From: Klebsiella sp. RHBSTW-00484
GTDB taxonomy: Bacteria > Pseudomonadota > Gammaproteobacteria > Enterobacterales > Enterobacteriaceae
Assembly: GCF_013705725.1 (NCBI RefSeq)
Contig: NZ_CP055481.1
Coordinates: 2,728,001-2,792,000 of the forward strand
Reading direction: 5' to 3'
Length of the DNA stretch: 64,000 nucleotides
How positions within the stretch are numbered: position 1 is the first letter of the stretch; each line of letters starts with the position of its first letter. The translations under genes were made by a program, and so were the position numbers. Below, piece by piece: positions 25,384-35,170 of the stretch. The notes beneath the pieces are model-generated. The model had not been told where the DNA came from and made no database searches. It saw only the letters and a list, made by a program, of their open reading frames with translations.

Positions 25384-26757
25384 TTAGCGCGTTGCGCGCT
25401 GCAAAATCACGCTGGAAGGCTGACGTTGCAAAAAGCGCATACGCAGCATCATCATGATGGCCGCAGAGGTTAAACCGATAATAAATCCGCACCAGAAGCC
25501 TGCAGGGCCCATGCGCGGAACCACAATATCGGTTAATGCCAGCAGATAGCCGCTTGGCAGTCCCAGCACCCAGTAGGCGGTAAAAGTGATAAAAAAGATG
25601 GAACGCGTGTCTTTATAGCCACGCAGGATCCCGCTGCCGATGACCTGAATCGAGTCGGAAATCTGGTAGATCGCGGCTAATAACATCAACTGGGAAGCCA
25701 GCGTGATGACCTCAGGGTTGTCGTTATACAACAGCGCGATTTGCTTACGCATCAGGACAGTAAAAACTGCCGTGATAACCGCCATGCACACCCCGACGCC
25801 AACGCCGGTTCTGGCTGACGTTTGCGCTTCCAGGGTTGAGCCCTGACCAAGGCGGAAACCTACGCGAATGGTCACTGCCGCCGCGAGGGACAGAGGCAGA
25901 ACGAACATCAGCGAGCTGAAGTTTAGGGCTATCTGGTGCCCGGCCACGTCGACAATGCCCAGAGGGGAGACCAGCAGCGCGACGACGGCGAACAGGGTCA
26001 CTTCAAAAAACAGCGCCAGCGCAATCGGCAGACCCAGTTGTACCAGTCGCTTGATGATTTCGAAATCTGGTTTGCTGAACGGCTCAGGGCTGCGAATATC
26101 ACGCATTGAGCGTGCCCGGCGAACCCAGGAGATCATGCTGAAAAACATCACCCAGTAAACCGAAGCTGTTGCGACGCCGCAGCCAACGCCGCCAAGTTCC
26201 GGCATCCCGAAGTGACCGTAGATAAAGATGTAGTTAACCGGAATGTTGACCAGCAGGCCGATAAACCCCATGACCATTCCAGGTTTGGTTTTTGCCAGGC
26301 CTTCGCACTGGTTACGTGCGACCTGGAAGAAAAGATAGCCCGGTGTACCCCACAGCAGTGCGCGCAGATAGCCAACGGCTTTATCTGCCAGCGCCGGGTC
26401 GATGTTATGCATCGAACTGATGATGTAACCGGCGTTCCACAGCACAACCATCACCAGAACAGAGACGAAGCCCGCCAGCCAGAATCCCTGGCGTACCTGA
26501 TGGGCAATGCGGTCGCGACGACCAGAACCATTCAATTGGGCAATGACCGGAGTCAGGGCCAACAGCAGGCCGTGGCCGAAGAGGATCGCCGGTAACCAAA
26601 TCGAGGTACCAATGGCGACCGCCGCCATATCGGTTGCGCTATAGCCGCCTGCCATAACGGTATCGACGAAGCCCATAGAAGTCTGGGCTACCTGAGCCAG
26701 AATAACGGGTATAGCCAGTGCTAATAACTGACGCGCTTCAATAAAGTACTTCTGCAC
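25384..26757 (-). CDS. mdtK: MATE family multidrug exporter MdtK (NorM)
   Basis: This 457-residue inner-membrane protein has the same length as E. coli MdtK and about twelve hydrophobic segments. It exports drugs and cationic dyes in exchange for sodium or protons. Near-identical blocks to MdtK include [36 protein letters not shown] and [20 protein letters not shown]. The start is GTG at 26755-26757 with AAGGTG upstream. It is divergent from ribE. An ERIC element lies just behind its stop codon. Confidence 0.96.
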   Translation of the reverse strand: MQKYFIEARQLLALAIPVILAQVAQTSMGFVDTVMAGGYSATDMAAVAIGTSIWLPAILFGHGLLLALTPVIAQLNGSGRRDRIAHQVRQGFWLAGFVSVLVMVVLWNAGYIISSMHNIDPALADKAVGYLRALLWGTPGYLFFQVARNQCEGLAKTKPGMVMGFIGLLVNIPVNYIFIYGHFGMPELGGVGCGVATASVYWVMFFSMISWVRRARSMRDIRSPEPFSKPDFEIIKRLVQLGLPIALALFFEVTLFAVVALLVSPLGIVDVAGHQIALNFSSLMFVLPLSLAAAVTIRVGFRLGQGSTLEAQTSARTGVGVGVCMAVITAVFTVLMRKQIALLYNDNPEVITLASQLMLLAAIYQISDSIQVIGSGILRGYKDTRSIFFITFTAYWVLGLPSGYLLALTDIVVPRMGPAGFWCGFIIGLTSAAIMMMLRMRFLQRQPSSVILQRATR

Positions 26758-26988
26758 GTGAACACCTTTATCTTGTTGTTATTTTAAGACTAAAAAAGCC
26801 GCCCAATATGGCAGCAAGAAGAAAAAAGCAGAGGGATTTGCCAGACTATTGTAGCGAGGATTAGCCATTTAGCCAGTGAAAAAATCCCAGTGCACGTTGT
26901 GCGCTGGCAACCTGTTTTGCCACCTGTTATTGTTCCGCATAGCCTAAAACGGTAATGATACCGTCACGAATTTATACAGGAGCAAAAT

Positions 26989-27624
26989 ATGTTTACCGGT
27001 ATTGTGCAGGGGACCGCGAAGGTTGTGTCCATAGACGAGAAACCCAATTTTCGTACCCACGTGGTGGAGTTGCCTGAGCATATGCTTGCGGGGCTCGAAA
27101 CCGGGGCGTCAGTGGCGCACAATGGCTGTTGTTTGACCGTCACCGAGATTAACGGCCCGCGGGTGAGTTTTGATCTGATGAAAGAGACGCTGCGTATAAC
27201 CAACCTGGGCGGGATCCGTGAAGGCGATTGTGTGAACGTTGAGCGGGCAGCAAAATTCAGCGATGAAATTGGCGGCCACCTGATGTCCGGTCATATTATG
27301 ACGACTGCGGAAGTGGTGAAAATTCTAACCTCGGAAAATAATCGCCAGATTTGGTTTAAGGTTCAGGACCCAACGCTGATGAAATATATCCTCTATAAAG
27401 GATATATCGGTGTTGATGGGATTAGCCTCACCGTGGGTGAAGTGACGCCAACACGTTTTTGCGTGCATTTGATTCCCGAGACGCTGCAACGTACAACGCT
27501 TGGCGCGAAAAAACTGGGCGACCGGGTCAATATTGAAATTGATCCGCAGACTCAGGCGGTCATTGATACCGTTGAGCGCGTGTTGGCAGCAAAAGATGCC
27601 GCGCTGAAAGCGGCGGCGGAGTAA
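26989..27624 (+). CDS. ribE: riboflavin synthase alpha chain
   Basis: This 211-residue enzyme converts two 6,7-dimethyl-8-ribityllumazine molecules to riboflavin, the last step of the pathway. It is made of two related lumazine-binding halves: [12 protein letters not shown]...[16 protein letters not shown] and [13 protein letters not shown]...[14 protein letters not shown]. It is called ribC in older E. coli naming. GGAG precedes the ATG. I see no FMN riboswitch upstream; in enterobacteria that usually controls ribB instead. It converges with cfa. Confidence 0.96.
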   Translation: MFTGIVQGTAKVVSIDEKPNFRTHVVELPEHMLAGLETGASVAHNGCCLTVTEINGPRVSFDLMKETLRITNLGGIREGDCVNVERAAKFSDEIGGHLMSGHIMTTAEVVKILTSENNRQIWFKVQDPTLMKYILYKGYIGVDGISLTVGEVTPTRFCVHLIPETLQRTTLGAKKLGDRVNIEIDPQTQAVIDTVERVLAAKDAALKAAAE

Positions 27625-27630
27625 TTTATT

Positions 27631-27661
27631 CGACAGCCCGGTTAACGTGGCCGGGCTGTCG
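27631..27661 (+). terminator. ribE terminator
   Basis: A perfect 11-bp stem (cgacagcccgg / ccgggctgtcg) starts 7 bp after the ribE stop and is followed by cttt. Confidence 0.7.
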
Positions 27662-27737
27662 CTTTAGCAAATGCCCTGTAAACCCTGGCCCAATGCGGGC
27701 AGGGATGTTACTGCCGTCGCGGTGAATAAAAAAGCAA

Positions 27738-27762
27738 TCCCTGCGCCAGCGGCGCAGGAGGG
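27738..27762 (-). terminator. cfa terminator
   Basis: On the minus strand the GC-rich stem ctgcgcc / ggcgcag lies just after the cfa stop and is followed by ggattgcttttttatt, an intrinsic-terminator pattern. Confidence 0.65.
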
Positions 27763-27769
27763 ACAGCGA

Positions 27770-28918
27770 TTAGCGAGCCACGCGCAGGCCGTGTTCGACA
27801 CCGCGAGAAAAAACCACCTGCCAGAGCTGAATATCGCGGGCGCGAAAAGCACCAGCACAGGCATTCAGGTAATAGCTAAACATACGTTTGAATCTTTCCG
27901 AATAGTTGTCAGCGATTTCCGGCCAGCTATTGAGAAAACGCTCATACCATGCCATTAGCGTGGTGTCATAATCGGCACCGAAATTATGCCAATCTTCCAT
28001 CACGAAATGCGTTTCACTGGCCTGTGCGATGTGGCGTACCGACGGCAGACAACCGTTCGGGAAGATATATTTATTAATCCACGGGTCGACGCTATGGTCG
28101 GTTTTTTTCGAGCCGATTGTGTGCAGCAGGAAACGACCGTCAGCTTTTAAATTATGATCCACCACGTCAAAATAGGTGTCGTAATTTTTAGGCCCGACAT
28201 GTTCAAACATACCAACGGAAACAATGCGGTCAAAACTATCATGCAAATCGCGATAGTCCTGAAGCAGAATTGTTACGTCCAGCCCTTCACAACGCTGCTG
28301 GGCCATCTTTTGCTGTTCGGCTGAAATAGTGACACCAATAACGCTGACCTGGTAGTTTTTAGCCATATAGTAAGCCAGACCACCCCAGCCGCAGCCAATA
28401 TCCAGCACCCGCATTCCGGGTTCAAGCTGCAGCTTTTGGCAGATCAGATCTAATTTTGCCTGCTGTGCATCTTCCAGATTCTGCGCATCTTTCCAGTATC
28501 CGCAGGAATATTGCATAAAAGGGTCGAGCATGCGGCTGAAAAGATCGTTACCTAAGTCGTAATGTTCTTTGCCGACTATCCAGGACCTTTTTTTACTTTG
28601 CAGATTGAATAAGCGAGCGCCCGCGATGCGAAGGGTATCTTTAAAATGGTGGGGAAGTTGACTTTCCAGTCCGGCACGTAAGACTTTATGGAAAAATAAA
28701 TCCAGCCGCTCACAATCCCACCAGCCGTCCATATAGCTCTCTCCCAATCCCAGCGACCCTTCTTGTAAAACGCGCTTAAAAAAGAGGGGGTTTTTAATCC
28801 GCAGATCGGAGGGGGCAGGACCGTTAATTTCGATGCCCGCACGGCCTAATAATTCAGCGACAATCCGGTACCAATCATCATTTGGTACGCTTACTTCTTC
28901 TATACACGATGAACTCAT
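27770..28918 (-). CDS. cfa: cyclopropane-fatty-acyl-phospholipid synthase
   Basis: This 382-residue enzyme, the same length as E. coli Cfa, transfers a methylene group from S-adenosylmethionine to unsaturated acyl chains of membrane lipids. This strengthens the membrane in stationary phase and acid. The SAM motif is VLDIGCGWGGLAYY, followed by VIGVTISAEQQKMA and VSVGMFEHVGPKNYD. It has a long upstream region (298 bp) as in E. coli, where several promoters and small RNAs act. Here that region also has a perfect SlyA-type palindrome at 29173. Confidence 0.97.
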   Translation of the reverse strand: MSSSCIEEVSVPNDDWYRIVAELLGRAGIEINGPAPSDLRIKNPLFFKRVLQEGSLGLGESYMDGWWDCERLDLFFHKVLRAGLESQLPHHFKDTLRIAGARLFNLQSKKRSWIVGKEHYDLGNDLFSRMLDPFMQYSCGYWKDAQNLEDAQQAKLDLICQKLQLEPGMRVLDIGCGWGGLAYYMAKNYQVSVIGVTISAEQQKMAQQRCEGLDVTILLQDYRDLHDSFDRIVSVGMFEHVGPKNYDTYFDVVDHNLKADGRFLLHTIGSKKTDHSVDPWINKYIFPNGCLPSVRHIAQASETHFVMEDWHNFGADYDTTLMAWYERFLNSWPEIADNYSERFKRMFSYYLNACAGAFRARDIQLWQVVFSRGVEHGLRVAR

Positions 28919-29172
28919 AGCTTCTCCATCACGCCCAAGTGATCAGAACCTTAAAACAGCGTAGACGCTTTTCTGGCTTTGTGAGAAATCTCACGGACAA
29001 TCCGTGAGGCTGCTATCCGACGTAGAACAGAGGAAGGGAGATAACCCTTGCCGAAAGGCCTTCCATGGAGAAACGGGACGCATCCTGCTCCCGTTAAATC
29101 AATTAATCTTTCTATTTATGTGATGCCGGATCCAGTATAGGCCGCTAAAAACAGGCTTTCAATAAAAATATG

Positions 29173-29184
29173 TTAGCAAGCTAA
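29173..29184. promoter_or_regulatory. perfect SlyA-type box upstream of cfa
   Basis: TTAGCAAGCTAA is identical to the published SlyA consensus palindrome and to the box in front of slyA at 45014-45025. It lies 255 bp upstream of the cfa start and 33 bp past the punC stop. Binding is inferred. Confidence 0.55.
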
Positions 29185-29216
29185 TTACTGGACCTTAACA
29201 CTATCTGAAGATTACC

Positions 29217-30410
29217 TTAAGCATGTGACGATTCTGTTGCCAGCGCGGTGGCCTTGTACTGCATACGGTAACCGATACCGGCCAGCACAATGGAAATAAG
29301 CATCACGCTGGTGGTGGTTTGCAGCGGTGTCGCTATCAGCGTAGAAACCAGCAAGCTGGCGATAAAGCAAAGACCCAACTGTAAGGTATTTTGCAAGGCT
29401 GCGGCGCGACCGGTCGCCTGCGGGAACGGCTTCAGCGCCTGAGCAACGACGATAGGATAAATACCGCCATTTACCACTGCCATTGCGCAGAACGGAATCA
29501 TTAATCCGACAAGTGTGGCATTAGCCTGCAAACCTACCAGCCAGGTAGCGGCAACGCTGATGGAGAAAATCACCAGCAGCCACGGCAGAATCTGCTGCCC
29601 TGACCATTTTTGTAAAGCCGCGCGACAGCCGTAACCACCAACCAGAAACGCGATAGTTTGTGGAACGTAGCTCAGGCCGATAACGGTCGGGCTATAACCC
29701 ATCTCGTGAAGAATAAATGGCGAGCCGGTCAGCCACGCGAAAAAGCTGGCGGAGCAGGCGGCATAAATCAGCACGTTGCCGCTGTATTCGCGCGAGCGTA
29801 GTAGGGCAAGGAAAGTCAGCTTCTGCTGGGTGCCGACAACCGTCTTTTTCGCCGCTTTCAGGCGCAGGGCAGGCAGCATGAGCAACAGGGTTATCGCGAA
29901 CAGAACGGCGAAAATAGCCTGCCATTCGAAATGAACCAGCAGCCAGCTGCCGAGCAGCGGCGCCAGTGCTGGAGACAAGCCCACCAGCGGCATAATGGCG
30001 GCAAAAATACGGTTCGTGCGATGGGCTGGGTAGTAATCGGTCACCATCGCTTGCCAGGTCACGGCGGCGGCGCAAACGCCAATTGCCTGAATGAAGCGCA
30101 GCGCCAGCATCAGTGTGGCATCTTGCACCCAAAGCATCCCCAGACAGCCGATAGCGAAAATGGCCAGGCCGCTTAGCAGTACCGGCTTGCGTCCGTAACG
30201 GTCGGAGAGCGGCCCCCAAAAAAGCTGTCCAATGGCAAATCCTGCCAGGAACAAGCTCAGGCTGGCGCTGACTGAAGCTGCTGAAGTGTTGAGATCTTGT
30301 TGGATCGCGGCGAAAGCCGGCAGATACATATCGGTGGCCAGAAAGCCGAGCACGCTGAGCCCGGCCAGCCAGACTAAAAATCCTTTCCCAGGTTGTTGCA
30401 ATTGTTGCAT
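29217..30410 (-). CDS. punC: MFS purine nucleoside transporter PunC (YdhC; Bcr/CflA family)
   Basis: This 397-residue protein of the Bcr/CflA drug-resistance branch has twelve membrane segments and the loop motif [12 protein letters not shown]. Long blocks match E. coli YdhC as I recall it ([40 protein letters not shown]). YdhC has been renamed PunC because it takes up purine nucleosides (known). The LysR-type gene punR is divergent, 112 bp away, and controls it in E. coli. Confidence 0.93.
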   Translation of the reverse strand: MQQLQQPGKGFLVWLAGLSVLGFLATDMYLPAFAAIQQDLNTSAASVSASLSLFLAGFAIGQLFWGPLSDRYGRKPVLLSGLAIFAIGCLGMLWVQDATLMLALRFIQAIGVCAAAVTWQAMVTDYYPAHRTNRIFAAIMPLVGLSPALAPLLGSWLLVHFEWQAIFAVLFAITLLLMLPALRLKAAKKTVVGTQQKLTFLALLRSREYSGNVLIYAACSASFFAWLTGSPFILHEMGYSPTVIGLSYVPQTIAFLVGGYGCRAALQKWSGQQILPWLLVIFSISVAATWLVGLQANATLVGLMIPFCAMAVVNGGIYPIVVAQALKPFPQATGRAAALQNTLQLGLCFIASLLVSTLIATPLQTTTSVMLISIVLAGIGYRMQYKATALATESSHA

Positions 30411-30522
30411 AAAATTCTCTTGTTATTGATGCAGGTACGGTGCGGCAGAGTGTAGGGAGTGCATTCAGGCTTGTGAAACGCTAATATTTGTCAGGTGGAT
30501 TCAAAAATTTTGTAGGCAGAAT

Positions 30523-31434
30523 ATGTGGTCAGAATACTCACTTGAGGTGGTTGATGCTGTTGCGCGTAACGGCAGTTTTAGTGCAGCGGCGCAGGAGCTA
30601 CACCGCGTACCTTCAGCGGTGAGCTATACCGTGCGTCAGTTGGAAGAGTGGCTGGCGGTTCCGCTCTTTGAACGTCGTCACCGCGATGTCGAATTAACCC
30701 CGGCCGGGGTCTGGTTTTTGCAGGAAGGGCGCTCTGTTATCAAAAAAATGCAGATCACTCGTCAGCAATGTCAGCAGATAGCCAACGGTTGGCGCGGGCA
30801 GCTATCCATTGCCGTCGATGACATCGTCAAACCGGCGCGTATTCGGCAAATGATTGTTGATTTCTATCGTCATTTTGATGACGTTGAACTGATTGTCTTT
30901 CAGGAGGTATTCAACGGCGTCTGGGATGCGTTAGCTGATGGTCGCGTGGAATTAGCTATCGGCGCGACGCGCTCAATTCCCGTCGGTGGGCGCTATGCGT
31001 TTCGCGATATGGGGATGCTGAGTTGGGATTGCGTGGTGGCGAGCGATCATCCTTTGGCGAAAATAGACGGCCCGTTAAGCGACGATGTGTTGCGCAACTG
31101 GCCGTCACTGGTACGGGAAGATACTTCGCGCTCGCTACCGAAACGCACGACATGGCTGCTGGATAATCAGAAGAGGGTGGTGGTGCCGGACTGGGACGCT
31201 TCCGCGACCTGCCTCAGCGCAGGGTTGTGTGTTGGCATGGTGCCAAAGCATTTTGCGCAGCCGCGAATTGATAGCGGAGAATGGACGGCGCTGGCGCTGG
31301 AAAACCCATTCCCTGATGCGGCCTGCTGCCTGACGTGGCAACAAAGCGATGCTTCACCGGCGCTGATGTGGCTGCTGGATTACCTTGGCGACAGCGAAAC
31401 GTTGAACCGGGAGTGGCTGCGGGCGCCGGAATAG
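30523..31434 (+). CDS. punR: LysR-type regulator PunR (YdhB)
   Basis: This 303-residue LysR-type regulator has an N-terminal winged HTH (EVVDAVARNGSFSAAAQELHRVPSAVSYTV) and an effector domain with AIGATRSIPVGGRY. It matches E. coli YdhB, which activates the divergent transporter gene ydhC (known). The control region is the 112-bp gap. It converges with purR, the stops being 18 bp apart. Confidence 0.93.
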   Translation: MWSEYSLEVVDAVARNGSFSAAAQELHRVPSAVSYTVRQLEEWLAVPLFERRHRDVELTPAGVWFLQEGRSVIKKMQITRQQCQQIANGWRGQLSIAVDDIVKPARIRQMIVDFYRHFDDVELIVFQEVFNGVWDALADGRVELAIGATRSIPVGGRYAFRDMGMLSWDCVVASDHPLAKIDGPLSDDVLRNWPSLVREDTSRSLPKRTTWLLDNQKRVVVPDWDASATCLSAGLCVGMVPKHFAQPRIDSGEWTALALENPFPDAACCLTWQQSDASPALMWLLDYLGDSETLNREWLRAPE

Positions 31435-31452
31435 CCGACGCCGCGAGGAGAA

Positions 31453-32478
31453 TTAACGGCGATAATCGACAAACGGGCCGTCGGCCACGGATCGACGTTC
31501 GACCAGGCGCGGATGTACTTCAATAGACTGGGAAATTTCGCGCTTGTTGACGATGCGGTCCAGCAGCATGTTGAAGGCCGCTTCGCCCAGAGAATCTTTT
31601 GGCTGATGGATGGTGGTCAGCGCCGGGCTGAAGTAGCGGGCGTTGCGCACATTGTCATAACCGATCAGCGAAATATCCTGCGGCACGCGCAGACCCATTT
31701 CATCTGCTGCACAGATAGCGCCCATCGCCATGATATCCCCGCCGCAGAAAATCGCCGTCGGGCGATGGTGTTGACTGAGGATTTGCTGCATCGCGCGGTA
31801 GCCGGATTCCGGCTCGAAATCACCTTGCACGACCCAGTTTTCAGGAACGTTGATCTGCGCTTCTTCCATCGCTTTCATAAAGCCCGCCAGGCGGCCGGCA
31901 CCGGTGTTCCGCTCAAGCGGGCCGGGGATCACGCCAATTTCGCGATGACCACGTTCCACCAGATAGCGCCCGGCGATATAACCCCCTTCGAAGGCGTTAT
32001 CGATAACCGAGTCGGTGAAGTCGGCTTTTGCTTCACCCCAGTCCATCACGACCATCGGAATATGGCGATATTCTTCCAGCATGCTCAGTACCGACTCAGG
32101 ATACTCAGAACACATCACCAGCAGACCGTCCACGCGCTTCTGCGCCATCATTGACAGGTAGGCGCGTTGTTTCTCCGGATCGTTCCATGCGTTGCCGAGA
32201 ATCAGGGTATAGCCCTTCTGGAAACAGCTTTTCTCAACGGATTCGATAATTTCGGCAAAATAGGCCGCTTCGCTGCTGGTCGCCAGCAATCCGATAGACT
32301 TCGTGTGATTAACCTTCAGGCTGCGAGCAACGGCGCTGGGGGAGTAGTGCAGTTCTTTAATCGCAGCCCACACCGCGTTGCGCGTCTCTTCCGCAACGAA
32401 ACGCGTTTTGTTAATTACATGTGATACTGTTGTAGTGGAAACGTTTGCGCGCTTCGCTACATCTTTAATAGTTGCCAT
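31453..32478 (-). CDS. purR: purine repressor PurR
   Basis: This 341-residue LacI-family protein has the same length as E. coli PurR. The [23 protein letters not shown] is followed by the hinge [19 protein letters not shown] and a hypoxanthine/guanine-binding domain. It represses purine and pyrimidine synthesis genes. Two PurR-type boxes, one in the leader (32522) and one inside the first codons (32435), mirror the two autoregulatory operators known in E. coli. Confidence 0.98.
   Translation of the reverse strand: MATIKDVAKRANVSTTTVSHVINKTRFVAEETRNAVWAAIKELHYSPSAVARSLKVNHTKSIGLLATSSEAAYFAEIIESVEKSCFQKGYTLILGNAWNDPEKQRAYLSMMAQKRVDGLLVMCSEYPESVLSMLEEYRHIPMVVMDWGEAKADFTDSVIDNAFEGGYIAGRYLVERGHREIGVIPGPLERNTGAGRLAGFMKAMEEAQINVPENWVVQGDFEPESGYRAMQQILSQHHRPTAIFCGGDIMAMGAICAADEMGLRVPQDISLIGYDNVRNARYFSPALTTIHQPKDSLGEAAFNMLLDRIVNKREISQSIEVHPRLVERRSVADGPFVDYRR
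32435..32450. promoter_or_regulatory. PurR box inside the purR coding region
   Basis: gtggaaacgtttgcgc, centred on aaacgttt, resembles the PurR consensus ACGCAAACGTTTNCGT. It overlaps codons for the HTH region, like the second purR operator of E. coli. Confidence 0.6.
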
Positions 32479-32521
32479 TACTTCTCACTCCAGACCTTGA
32501 CCTGATCGTCCGTTAATCGGT

Positions 32522-32537
32522 ACGTAAACGTTTGCCT
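32522..32537. promoter_or_regulatory. PurR box in the purR leader
   Basis: acgtaaacgtttgcct matches 13 of 16 positions of the PurR consensus. It lies 43 bp before the purR start and would serve autoregulation. Confidence 0.7.
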
Positions 32538-32774
32538 GTACACACCCTGATGCCAAAATTGAACATTGCATCACGTCGGGAAAACGACACAGAACGACAG
32601 GAAGGGGTCAATGGCCGATACGCTTTCAAATTAGCGTGGGATTTTGTCCGATCTTGGGGCAAAGGGGAAGAGCAAAAATGTGCATCCCTCTAAATCTCGG
32701 AAGATATTTGCGCTAATCTATGTAAAAATGAGCAAGCTCACTTTTTATGTGGGGATAATCAAGGGGAAAAATTG

Positions 32775-32864
32775 ATGGATACAGATTTAAAGTTTTCGCT
32801 GACAACGACGATTATTGTTCTGGGTTTGATTGTCGCCTCAGGACTGGTCGCCGTACTGCACTAA
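32775..32864 (+). CDS. ynhF: small membrane protein YnhF
   Basis: This 29-residue protein consists almost wholly of one hydrophobic helix (TTTIIVLGLIVASGLVAVLH) after a short polar start (MDTDLKFSL). It matches E. coli YnhF, a 29-aa inner-membrane protein at the same place (purR-ynhF-ydhP). AAGGGGAAAA precedes the ATG. A gggag / ctccc hairpin with a T-rich tail follows its stop codon. The role is unknown. Confidence 0.9.
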   Translation: MDTDLKFSLTTTIIVLGLIVASGLVAVLH

Positions 32865-33031
32865 TTTCAATATGAGGGAGACATCGTGCTCCCTTTTCTT
32901 TTCCCTCCATTGTTATCAATTTCGCAAAAATCTTTTGCCATTTCGTTTACTTTTGTTTTTCTGTGATTGATGTCATGCTTTTGGCTTCTGATGAGATGCC
33001 GTCGCTGAAGACGGCCCGATGGAGTCATTGA

Positions 33032-34198
33032 ATGAAAATCAACTTTCCCCTGCTCGCTCTGGCAATCGGTGCCTTCGGTATCGGTACTACCGAGTTCTCC
33101 CCGATGGGGCTATTACCGGTTATCGCCAAAGGCGTGGATGTTTCTATTCCGGCTGCGGGAATGCTTATTAGTGCCTACGCCATTGGGGTGATGGTTGGTG
33201 CGCCGCTGATGACTCTGTTGCTTTCGCACCGTGCGCGCAGAAATGCGCTGATTTTCCTGATGGCGATTTTTACTCTTGGCAACGTGCTCTCTTCAATTGC
33301 GCCGGATTACACCACTCTACTGCTGTCGCGCATTATTACCAGCCTCAACCACGGTGCTTTCTTTGGGCTTGGCTCGGTGGTGGCGGCAAGCGTTGTGCCG
33401 AAGCATAAGCAGGCCAGCGCGGTGGCGACCATGTTTATGGGGCTGACGATTGCCAACATTGGCGGTGTGCCGGCGGCGACCTGGTTGGGGGAAACTATCG
33501 GCTGGCGGATGTCGTTCCTCGCAACGGCGGGTCTCGGCGTGGTGGCGATGATCAGCCTGTGGTTTTCTCTGCCGAAAGGGAGTGCGGGTGAGCGCCCTGA
33601 TGTTAAGCGGGAAATCTCGGTACTGATGCGCCCACAGGTGCTGTCAGCGCTGCTGACCACCGTTCTGGGGGCAGGGGCGATGTTTACGCTTTATACCTAT
33701 ATATCACCAGTTCTGCACAGCATCACTAACGCATCGCCACTGTTTGTGACCGCGATGTTGGTGCTGATTGGCGTAGGCTTCTCGCTGGGTAACTATCTTG
33801 GCGGTAAGTTTGCCGACCGCTCAGTTTCCGGGACGTTGAAGGGCTTTCTGCTGCTGTTGATGGTGATCATGCTGGCGATCCCGCTGCTGGCCCAGTCACA
33901 AATTGGTGCGGCTATCAGCATGGTTGTCTGGGGTGCCGCGACTTTTGCGGTGGTTCCGCCACTGCAGATGCGCGTGATGCGCGTGGCTCACGAAGCTCCC
34001 GGGTTGTCATCATCGGTTAATATCGGCGCTTTCAACCTCGGTAACGCGTTAGGCGCAGCCGCCGGTGGTGCGGTGATATCTGGTGGGCTGGGCTATGCAT
34101 TCGTACCCGTGATGGGAGCGATCATTGCGGGCGTTGCGCTACTGCTGGTGTTTTTCAGCGGTCGGTCGCAGCCGGAAGAGGCTTTTGCTAACCACTAA
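33032..34198 (+). CDS. ydhP: MFS transporter YdhP
   Basis: This 388-residue member of the major facilitator family (AraJ-like sugar efflux / drug exporter branch) has twelve hydrophobic segments. It starts ALAIGAFGIGTTEFSPMGLLP and has the A-loop region LLSHRARRNALIFLM. Length and position match E. coli YdhP, whose substrate is not established. ATGGAGTCATTG precedes the ATG. It converges with sodB and shares a bidirectional hairpin with it. Confidence 0.92.
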   Translation: MKINFPLLALAIGAFGIGTTEFSPMGLLPVIAKGVDVSIPAAGMLISAYAIGVMVGAPLMTLLLSHRARRNALIFLMAIFTLGNVLSSIAPDYTTLLLSRIITSLNHGAFFGLGSVVAASVVPKHKQASAVATMFMGLTIANIGGVPAATWLGETIGWRMSFLATAGLGVVAMISLWFSLPKGSAGERPDVKREISVLMRPQVLSALLTTVLGAGAMFTLYTYISPVLHSITNASPLFVTAMLVLIGVGFSLGNYLGGKFADRSVSGTLKGFLLLLMVIMLAIPLLAQSQIGAAISMVVWGAATFAVVPPLQMRVMRVAHEAPGLSSSVNIGAFNLGNALGAAAGGAVISGGLGYAFVPVMGAIIAGVALLLVFFSGRSQPEEAFANH

Positions 34199-34240
34199 TC
34201 GTTCATGAATAGTATGTGAATTGTGAGTGAAGTGAAAAAT

Positions 34241-34270
34241 AACCGCAGAAGGCGCAATCCTTCTGCGGTT
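34241..34270. terminator. bidirectional terminator between ydhP and sodB
   Basis: A perfect 12-bp stem (aaccgcagaagg / ccttctgcggtt) with a 6-nt loop is flanked by A-rich sequence on the left and tgctttt on the right, so it can serve both genes. Confidence 0.8.
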
Positions 34271-34275
34271 TGCTT

Positions 34276-34857
34276 TTATGCCGCCAGGTTGGCCGCCACA
34301 AATTTCCAGTTCACCAGCGCCCAGAAGTGTTCCAGATAGTTCGGACGCGCGTTACGGTAGTCGATGTAGTAAGCGTGTTCCCAGACATCTACGGTCAGCA
34401 GCGGGGTTGCGTCGCTGGTCAGCGGCGTACCGGCGTTGCTGGTGGAAACAATCGCCAGGCTACCATCAGCGTTTTTCACCAGCCAGGTCCAGCCAGCGCC
34501 AAAGTTTTTCGCTGCAGCATCGGTGAATTTTGCTTTGAAATCAGCAAAGCTGCCGAAGGATTTAGCGATAGCTGCCGCCAGTTCACCTTCCGGTTCGCCG
34601 CCAGCGTTTGGTGCCAGGCAGTTCCAGTAGAAGGTGTGGTTCCAGACCTGAGCTGCGTTGTTAAAAACGCCGCCATCGGAAGAGCGAACGATCTCTTCTA
34701 AGGTCTTGCCTTCAAACGCGGTGCCTTTGATCAGGTTGTTGAGATTGGTGACATAGGCCTGGTGGTGTTTACCGTAATGGTATTCCAGGGTTTCTGCGGA
34801 AATGTGCGGCGCGAGGGCGTCTTTTGCATATGGTAATGCAGGTAATTCGAACGACAT
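34276..34857 (-). CDS. sodB: iron superoxide dismutase
   Basis: This 193-residue Fe-SOD has the same length as E. coli SodB. Metal ligands are visible in [11 protein letters not shown] (His27), WNHTFYW (His74) and DVWEHAYY (Asp157, His161). It removes cytoplasmic superoxide. AAAGGAGAGTAGCA just before the ATG at 34857 is kept from E. coli, but the sequence from 22 bp upstream on is an ERIC element, so the leader and RyhB region differ from the E. coli arrangement. Confidence 0.98.
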   Translation of the reverse strand: MSFELPALPYAKDALAPHISAETLEYHYGKHHQAYVTNLNNLIKGTAFEGKTLEEIVRSSDGGVFNNAAQVWNHTFYWNCLAPNAGGEPEGELAAAIAKSFGSFADFKAKFTDAAAKNFGAGWTWLVKNADGSLAIVSTSNAGTPLTSDATPLLTVDVWEHAYYIDYRNARPNYLEHFWALVNWKFVAANLAA

Positions 34858-34878
34858 TGCTACTCTCCTTTTTATAGT

Positions 34879-35072
34879 TATACCCTTCATACTTCCAGCT
34901 GCATCTTTGTTGGCTGCCTGCACTTACCCCGGTCACGTACTATTTGTACGCTCCCGGGGATGCGCTTAGTTGCCGCGTTACTCGGCTTAAGCCTCGCCCC
35001 TTCGGGGCCAGCGCAAGCGCTGTTCAAAACGCCACAGCGTTTTGTGATACAACTGGAATTATTTTGGGTATA
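34879..35072. repeat. ERIC element with an extra insert in its right arm, in the sodB leader
   Basis: The ends tatacccttcatacttccag and attattttgggtata, and the core ttaccccggtcacgta...cgctcccggggatgcg, are ERIC-like. It is about 194 bp: an insert of about 69 bp (roughly 34978-35046) lies in the right arm. The insert resembles the one in the 25174 copy (ttactcggc..., gcctcgccc, gcgcaagcgctgttcaaa). It lies 22 bp before the sodB start codon. Confidence 0.85.
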
Positions 35073-35170
35073 GTTCGCGCAATAACCATGTATTGCGCAA
35101 GGTAATAGTAGCAAATTAAAAGATGTGGCAAAAGAGAGAGTTACCCCGCCGCAGAGGCGACGAGGCACAA

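Noticed and set aside
26758..26988. FMN riboswitch before ribE
   Set aside because: The conserved RFN elements (such as AGGGCGGGG and the GAUUC motifs in a paired fold) are not visible.
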